Below, in pieces: positions 60,428-64,000 of a stretch of 64,000 nucleotides of DNA. The notes under the pieces were generated by a model. It searched no databases. It saw only the letters and a program-made list of their open reading frames with translations, and had not been told where the DNA came from. Both the position numbers and the translations under genes were made by a program. Each line of letters begins with the position of its first letter. The stretch's first letter is position 1. The stretch is from JAHRAW01 sp965203265 (GTDB lineage: Bacteria; Pseudomonadota; Gammaproteobacteria; Arenicellales; Poriferihabitantaceae): the NCBI GenBank assembly GCA_965203265.1, contig CBDBBV010000002.1, positions 930,001 to 994,000 of the forward strand. The letters run 5' to 3'.

Positions 60428-61797
60428 TAGGTTGGATGCCCGAAATCGTCCGAGGCGTAGTTATCGAAACGGGTGAATTCGCCGCGGAAGGCCAACTTGG
60501 CGGTGCCCACCGGCCCATTGCGCTGCTTGCCGATGATCACCTCGGCGACCCCCCGCTCATCGCTCTCGTTGTTATAGATTTCGTCCCGATAGATGAAGAA
60601 GATGACATCGGCGTCCTGTTCGATGGCGCCGGATTCGCGCAGGTCGGACATCACCGGGCGTCTATTCGGGCGTTGATCCGGAGCGCGGCTGAGCTGAGAC
60701 AGGGCGATCACCGGCACATCCAACTCCTTCGCCAAACTCTTCAGGGAGCGGGTGATTCCGGCGATCTCCGTGGCGCGATTTTCCGGGCGGCTGGAGGATT
60801 CCGAGCCCATCAACTGGATATAATCGACGATGATCAGCCCCAATTCCTTGTGGTCGCGCCATAATCGCCGAGCGCGGGCACGCAGTTCGGTGGGCGTCAA
60901 ACTGCCGGAATCATCGACGAATATGGGCGCGTTGCTGAGCATGGTGACAGCTGAAGTGAGCCGCGACCAGTCGGGGCCATCCAGTTTGCCGGTGCGAACC
61001 TTGTTGGAATCGATCCCCCCGACAGACGACAACAACCTCATGCCCAGCTGCTCGCCGGGCATCTCCAAACTGAATATCGCCACCGGCAACTCCTTTTTCA
61101 ACGTGGCATATTCGGCGATGTTCAGGGCGAAAGCGGTCTTGCCCATGGAGGGTCGCCCGGCGACGATCACCAAGTCGCCGCGTTGCAACCCCGAAGTCAT
61201 GTCGTCCAAATTGGAAAATCCGGTGGGCACGCCGGTGATGGCTTCCCCGGAATGATACAGTTCCTCGATGCGGTGGAGCGATCTGGTGATCAACTCCTGC
61301 AACGCGGTAAAGCCCTTGCTGCGGCGGTCGCCGCGCTCGGAAATTTCCAGCATCCGTTGTTGCGCCTGATCCAGCACATCGAGGGGGGATTTCCCCTGCG
61401 GCGCGTGCGCGCTTTCGGCGATGTCGTTGGCCGCCGCGATCAGCTCCCGCAGGATGGCTCGCTCGCGCACGATCTTGGCGTAGGCCATGATGTTGGCGGT
61501 GCCCGGGGTGTTGTGCGCCAGTGTGCCGATATAGGCCATGCCTCCGGCCTTGTCGAGATCGCCCGATTTTTCCAGCCACTCGGTTACGGTAACGATGTCG
61601 GCCGGGGCGTTTTCGCCTTGTAGCCCGCCGATGGACTCGAATATCAGACGGTGATTGTGGCTGTAGAAATCCGTGGGCGCGACCTCATCGACGACCTCGT
61701 CCCATTTGCGGTTGTCCAACAACAACCCGCCCAACAGCGACTGCTCGGCCTCGAGTGCCTGCGGGGGGAGTTTGGGGGGAGCAGCGGAGTCGGGCAT
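60427..61797 (-). CDS. dnaB: Replicative DNA helicase
   Basis: The hexameric helicase that opens the replication fork. The 456-residue product starts MPDSAAPPKLPPQALEAEQSLLGG. The N-terminal DnaG-interacting helices are followed by the RecA-like ATPase with Walker A GRPSMGKTAFALN (about 200), Walker B LIIVDYIQLM and an arginine finger region. The open frame extends 29 codons further upstream, but that part overlaps the rplI terminator and is unlikely to be translated. No intein is present. Confidence 0.97.
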   Translation of the reverse strand: MPDSAAPPKLPPQALEAEQSLLGGLLLDNRKWDEVVDEVAPTDFYSHNHRLIFESIGGLQGENAPADIVTVTEWLEKSGDLDKAGGMAYIGTLAHNTPGTANIMAYAKIVRERAILRELIAAANDIAESAHAPQGKSPLDVLDQAQQRMLEISERGDRRSKGFTALQELITRSLHRIEELYHSGEAITGVPTGFSNLDDMTSGLQRGDLVIVAGRPSMGKTAFALNIAEYATLKKELPVAIFSLEMPGEQLGMRLLSSVGGIDSNKVRTGKLDGPDWSRLTSAVTMLSNAPIFVDDSGSLTPTELRARARRLWRDHKELGLIIVDYIQLMGSESSSRPENRATEIAGITRSLKSLAKELDVPVIALSQLSRAPDQRPNRRPVMSDLRESGAIEQDADVIFFIYRDEIYNNESDERGVAEVIIGKQRNGPVGTAKLAFRGEFTRFDNYASDDFGHPT

Positions 61798-61857
61798 GGC
61801 GGTCGGTGCGGTCGCGGATGCTGAGCGGGGGCTATGCGAGCCTCGGCGGGCGCATAA

Positions 61858-61881
61858 AAAAAGCGCCGAAAAGCGCTTTTT
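61858..61881 (-). terminator. Rho-independent terminator of the rpsF-rpsR-rplI operon
   Basis: AAAAAGCGC and GCGCTTTTT form a 9-bp stem around a six-base loop, flanked by A- and T-runs so it can act in both directions. It lies between rplI and dnaB. Confidence 0.85.
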
Positions 61882-61905
61882 CAAGACTGGCCACGGGGAT
61901 CATTC

Positions 61906-62415
61906 TTACTCCTCGCTTGCGGCGGAAACCTCGGCCTCGTCCGTTGCCCCCGCCTCCGCCGCCTCCTCCTGCCCTTCCGCCAGCACGCTGACTTGTACGG
62001 TGAAGCGGACTTCCGGGTGGAGAACAACCTCCGCCGCGAACCGGCCAGTGTGCTTGATCGAGCCGTCCGCCTGCTCCACCTCGGCCTTGTCGACCGCCGA
62101 GCCCCCTTCGCTCAGCGCCTGCGCGATGTCCGCCGACGAGACCGACCCGTACAGTTTGCCGCCCTCGCCCGCCAAGCGGGTAACGGTGATTTCCCGCGCC
62201 AACAGACCGGCGCGCGCCTGCGCGACCTCCAGCCGATTGCTCTCCTCTTCGGCCAGTTGGCGGCGGCGCTCCTCGACCACGGCCTTGGCCTCGGCGGTCG
62301 CCAGCATGGCCTTCTTCTGCGGAATCAGGTAATTGCGAGCATAGCCGTTGGCCACCCGCACGGTTTCGCCGAGGTCGCCGAGGTTTCGGATTTTTTCCAG
62401 CAGGATGATTTCCAT
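61906..62415 (-). CDS. rplI: Ribosomal protein L9
   Basis: A 169-residue 50S protein. The N-terminal domain begins MEIILLEKIRNLGDLGETVRVANGYARNYLIPQKKA, the family signature. A long connecting helix rich in Glu and Ala follows, then the C-terminal domain. It ends with an acidic, Ala/Glu-rich tail of about 20 residues (EGQEEAAEAGATDEAEVS), somewhat longer than in E. coli. It is last in its operon. Confidence 0.97.
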   Translation of the reverse strand: MEIILLEKIRNLGDLGETVRVANGYARNYLIPQKKAMLATAEAKAVVEERRRQLAEEESNRLEVAQARAGLLAREITVTRLAGEGGKLYGSVSSADIAQALSEGGSAVDKAEVEQADGSIKHTGRFAAEVVLHPEVRFTVQVSVLAEGQEEAAEAGATDEAEVSAASEE

Positions 62416-62424
62416 GACGCCCCC

Positions 62425-62655
62425 TTAATTGTCGTGCTGATCGGTGTAGGGAATCAGCGCAAGATAGCGGGCGCGCTTGACCGCGGTGGCCAACTGACGC
62501 TGGAAATGCGCCTTGGTGCCGGTGCTGCGGCGCGGCAGAATCTTGCCGGTTTCGCTGATGTTGGCCTTGAGGATTTCCAAGTCCTTGTAGTCGATGGACT
62601 CGATTCCCTCGGCGGTGAAGCGACAAAATCGCGGGCGGCGCGGCATTCTGGCCAT
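62425..62655 (-). CDS. rpsR: Ribosomal protein S18
   Basis: A 76-residue 30S protein that pairs with S6. The blocks CRFTAEGIESIDYKDLEILKA and RSTGTKAHFQRQLATAVKRARYLALIPY are the family signature. Its ATG shares one base with the rpsF stop (TAATG). Confidence 0.98.
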   Translation of the reverse strand: MARMPRRPRFCRFTAEGIESIDYKDLEILKANISETGKILPRRSTGTKAHFQRQLATAVKRARYLALIPYTDQHDN

Positions 62656-63185
62656 TATGATTTCTCCGGTTGTTTTTCAGGTTCGCTGTGCTGCGCGTCC
62701 GTCTCCTCTTGCGCGCTCTCGGTGGGTTCGGCAGCCTTGGCGGCCTCCACCGCTTCGGCGGTTTCTTCGGACGGAGATTCGTCGGCGGTGTCGCTGGATT
62801 CGGCAGTAGCAGCAGCGGCCTCGCGCTGGGCGGCGCGCTTTTCGGCTTCGATTCGTTCCTCTTCGGCCTTCGCCTTGGCGAGGATCGATTGTTCGCTGAT
62901 GGCGTGCGCGCGGCGCAACACCAGACTGCGCACGATGGAGTCGTTGAATTTGAAATTCCGCTCGAGTTCCCGCAGGGCGTTCAGGCCGCACTCGATATTC
63001 AACATGGCGTAATGAGCCTTGTGAACGCCGTTGATCATATAGGCAAGACGCCGCCTGCCCCAGTCCTCGACACGGTGAACCAACCCCTTTTCGGCGGTTA
63101 CCATATCCCGATAACGGCCCAGCATCGCCGGTACCTGTTCGCTCTGATCCGGATGAACCAGCAGCACGATTTCATAATGTCTCAT
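62655..63185 (-). CDS. rpsF: Ribosomal protein S6 with long acidic tail
   Basis: The S6 core covers about residues 1-100 (MRHYEIVLLVHPDQSEQVPAML...VHKAHYAMLNIECG). The remaining 75 or so residues are a low-complexity Ala/Glu/Ser/Lys tail (EEERIEAEKRAAQREAAAATAESSD and on). E. coli S6 ends with an oligo-glutamate tail added by RimK; a long genetically encoded acidic tail is an exaggerated version. An AGGGGAGG site precedes the ATG. It is first in the rpsF-rpsR-rplI operon. Confidence 0.96.
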   Translation of the reverse strand: MRHYEIVLLVHPDQSEQVPAMLGRYRDMVTAEKGLVHRVEDWGRRRLAYMINGVHKAHYAMLNIECGLNALRELERNFKFNDSIVRSLVLRRAHAISEQSILAKAKAEEERIEAEKRAAQREAAAATAESSDTADESPSEETAEAVEAAKAAEPTESAQEETDAQHSEPEKQPEKS

Positions 63186-63266
63186 GGACCTCCCCTTGGG
63201 TCATATCTTCCCGCCACGCTCGGCGGTCGGTGAAGAAAGGAGTGCTTGTGGAATAACGAGGGCGGG

Positions 63267-63295
63267 ATTATAGACGAGGCGATGGCGGCGAACAA
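63267..63295 (-). promoter_or_regulatory. Sigma-70 promoter of the rpsF operon
   Basis: On the minus strand, TTGTTC (63290-63295) and a perfect TATAAT (63267-63272) are spaced by 17 bases. Transcription would begin near 63260, giving a leader of about 75 bases. The rest of 63186-63408 shows no gene. Confidence 0.7.
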
Positions 63296-63408
63296 CGGGT
63301 AATAGGTTTACATACCAATTCACGGCAAACTGCCCCACTGAGGCCACTGAGGGCGGGGTTGTTCGCAGGCAGATCGGCCATTCATCCGCTATCCACCATT
63401 GGCCAGTG

Positions 63409-63450
63409 AAAAACGCAGCGGCGGCTTCGAGGAAAACGTCGCCGCCGCCC
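63409..63450 (-). terminator. Terminator hairpin after the right-edge autotransporter
   Basis: GCGGCGGC and its complement form an 8-bp stem (63418-63425 with 63441-63448), followed on the minus strand by a T-run. Stem and loop resemble the terminator at 32.7 kb. Confidence 0.75.
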
Positions 63451-63458
63451 GTGGATGG

Positions 63459-64000
63459 TCAGAAACGCATTTCGCCCTTCAGCAAAACGGCATGGTCGGT
63501 GCCCGCGTTCCCCCGCTCGCGACGCTCGCCGTGCAGTCGCAAGATGAACGGCCCGCGGGGCGACCAATTCAGGCCCAGACGATAGCGTGTGCCGTTGTCG
63601 TGCAAGGTCAGGCCACTCCACGGCGTCAGCAGGCCGTCTCGCCCGCCGGGGGCCGACAAGCCGTAGCCCAATCTCATTTCCAACCGCCCGCTCGCATCGT
63701 CGGTGGCGGGGGTGGCGTCTCCGCGCAGGCCGTGAGACCAGATTCGGCCAGTGTTGCCAGCGCCCGCGCCGCCATTGCCGTAGCCGGGGCGCATCTCGAA
63801 GGACAAACCCTGACCATCGGCACCGGGCGACAAGTGCACCATGCCCTGTATGCCCCATTCCTCATAATCGCTTCGGCCGAACAAGCCGTGCGCCGACACG
63901 GATGCGCTCACGCCGCTTGCCGAATTGTCGTAGCGCAAGTTGCCGCCGATCTCCGCGCCGCTGCCGATGTTGCCATCTCCGCCGTCTTGGCGCACGCCGA
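63459..64000 (-). CDS. Autotransporter-like barrel, C-terminal fragment (5' partial)
   Basis: The visible 180 or so residues are the end of an outer-membrane barrel. They are closely similar to the last 180 of the 1472-residue protein at 32.8-37.2 kb (shared blocks RNDYEEWGIQ/RSDYEEWGIQ, SPGADGQGLSF, MRPGYGNGG, GLRGDAT, LRLHGERRE) and end in phenylalanine. The gene runs off the right edge, so its passenger domain and any contingency tract are unseen. The two genes are paralogues in the same orientation 26 kb apart. Confidence 0.88.
   Translation of the reverse strand, partial: GVRQDGGDGNIGSGAEIGGNLRYDNSASGVSASVSAHGLFGRSDYEEWGIQGMVHLSPGADGQGLSFEMRPGYGNGGAGAGNTGRIWSHGLRGDATPATDDASGRLEMRLGYGLSAPGGRDGLLTPWSGLTLHDNGTRYRLGLNWSPRGPFILRLHGERRERGNAGTDHAVLLKGEMRF

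Overview
The window looks like a high-GC gammaproteobacterial chromosome segment. Several gene orders support this: rpsF-rpsR-rplI-dnaB-alr-radA, rpsP-rimM-trmD-rplS, ssb/MFS/uvrA, aceA-aceK, and dksA-ratA/rnfH-smpB-ssrA. The tmRNA tag ANDDNYALAA and a RelA with a degenerate HD domain point the same way. The genus cannot be named from the sequence. Most of the window is dense housekeeping DNA rich in GC. Two stretches (1-4.3 kb and 44.9-56.2 kb) look lower in GC and carry DNA-defence genes.

Layout. 0-4.3 kb: the 3' part of a type III restriction-modification locus (res, a small linker ORF, mod). 4.3-15.5 kb (minus strand): a catabolic and transport cluster. It holds a dimethylarginine-hydrolase-like amidinotransferase, a trimethylamine/dimethylamine-dehydrogenase-type flavoprotein, a complete quaternary-amine ABC transporter (ProX, ProV and an enlarged ProW), a Rieske-ThDP fusion enzyme, a 2Fe-2S ferredoxin and acetoacetyl-CoA synthetase. 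15.5-32.6 kb: housekeeping genes (dapA, tRNA-Ser, pdxH, ssb, a GT39-like glycosyltransferase, an MFS transporter, uvrA, katA, relA, xerD, a TPR protein, rplS-trmD-rimM-rpsP).

32.7-37.5 kb: a 1472-residue autotransporter-like surface protein. Its 5' region has a promoter, a 51-codon leader ORF and an uninterrupted run of 31 G, which looks like a phase-variable contingency locus unless the run is an assembly artefact. A second member of the same family enters the window at its right edge (63459-64000). 37.6-44.8 kb: ygfZ, dtd, aceA-aceK, dksA, a fused RatA-RnfH gene, smpB and ssrA (tmRNA).

44.9-56.2 kb: directly downstream of ssrA lies a five-gene co-directional cluster. It encodes an SNF2-type helicase with a C-terminal DUF3883-like domain, a DUF1156 (COG1743) adenine methylase, an AAA/DUF3696-like ATPase, a PIN-domain nuclease and a DUF499 (COG1483) P-loop ATPase. 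Three of these families recall BREX type 3 components (BrxHII, PglXI, BrxC/PglY), but PglZ, BrxA and BrxF are absent, and an ATPase-PIN pair sits between the methylase and the DUF499 gene. This is my best candidate for an incompletely described defence system. 56.3-63.2 kb: a cytochrome b561 protein, a cold-shock gene with a structured leader, then radA, alr, dnaB, rplI, rpsR and rpsF.
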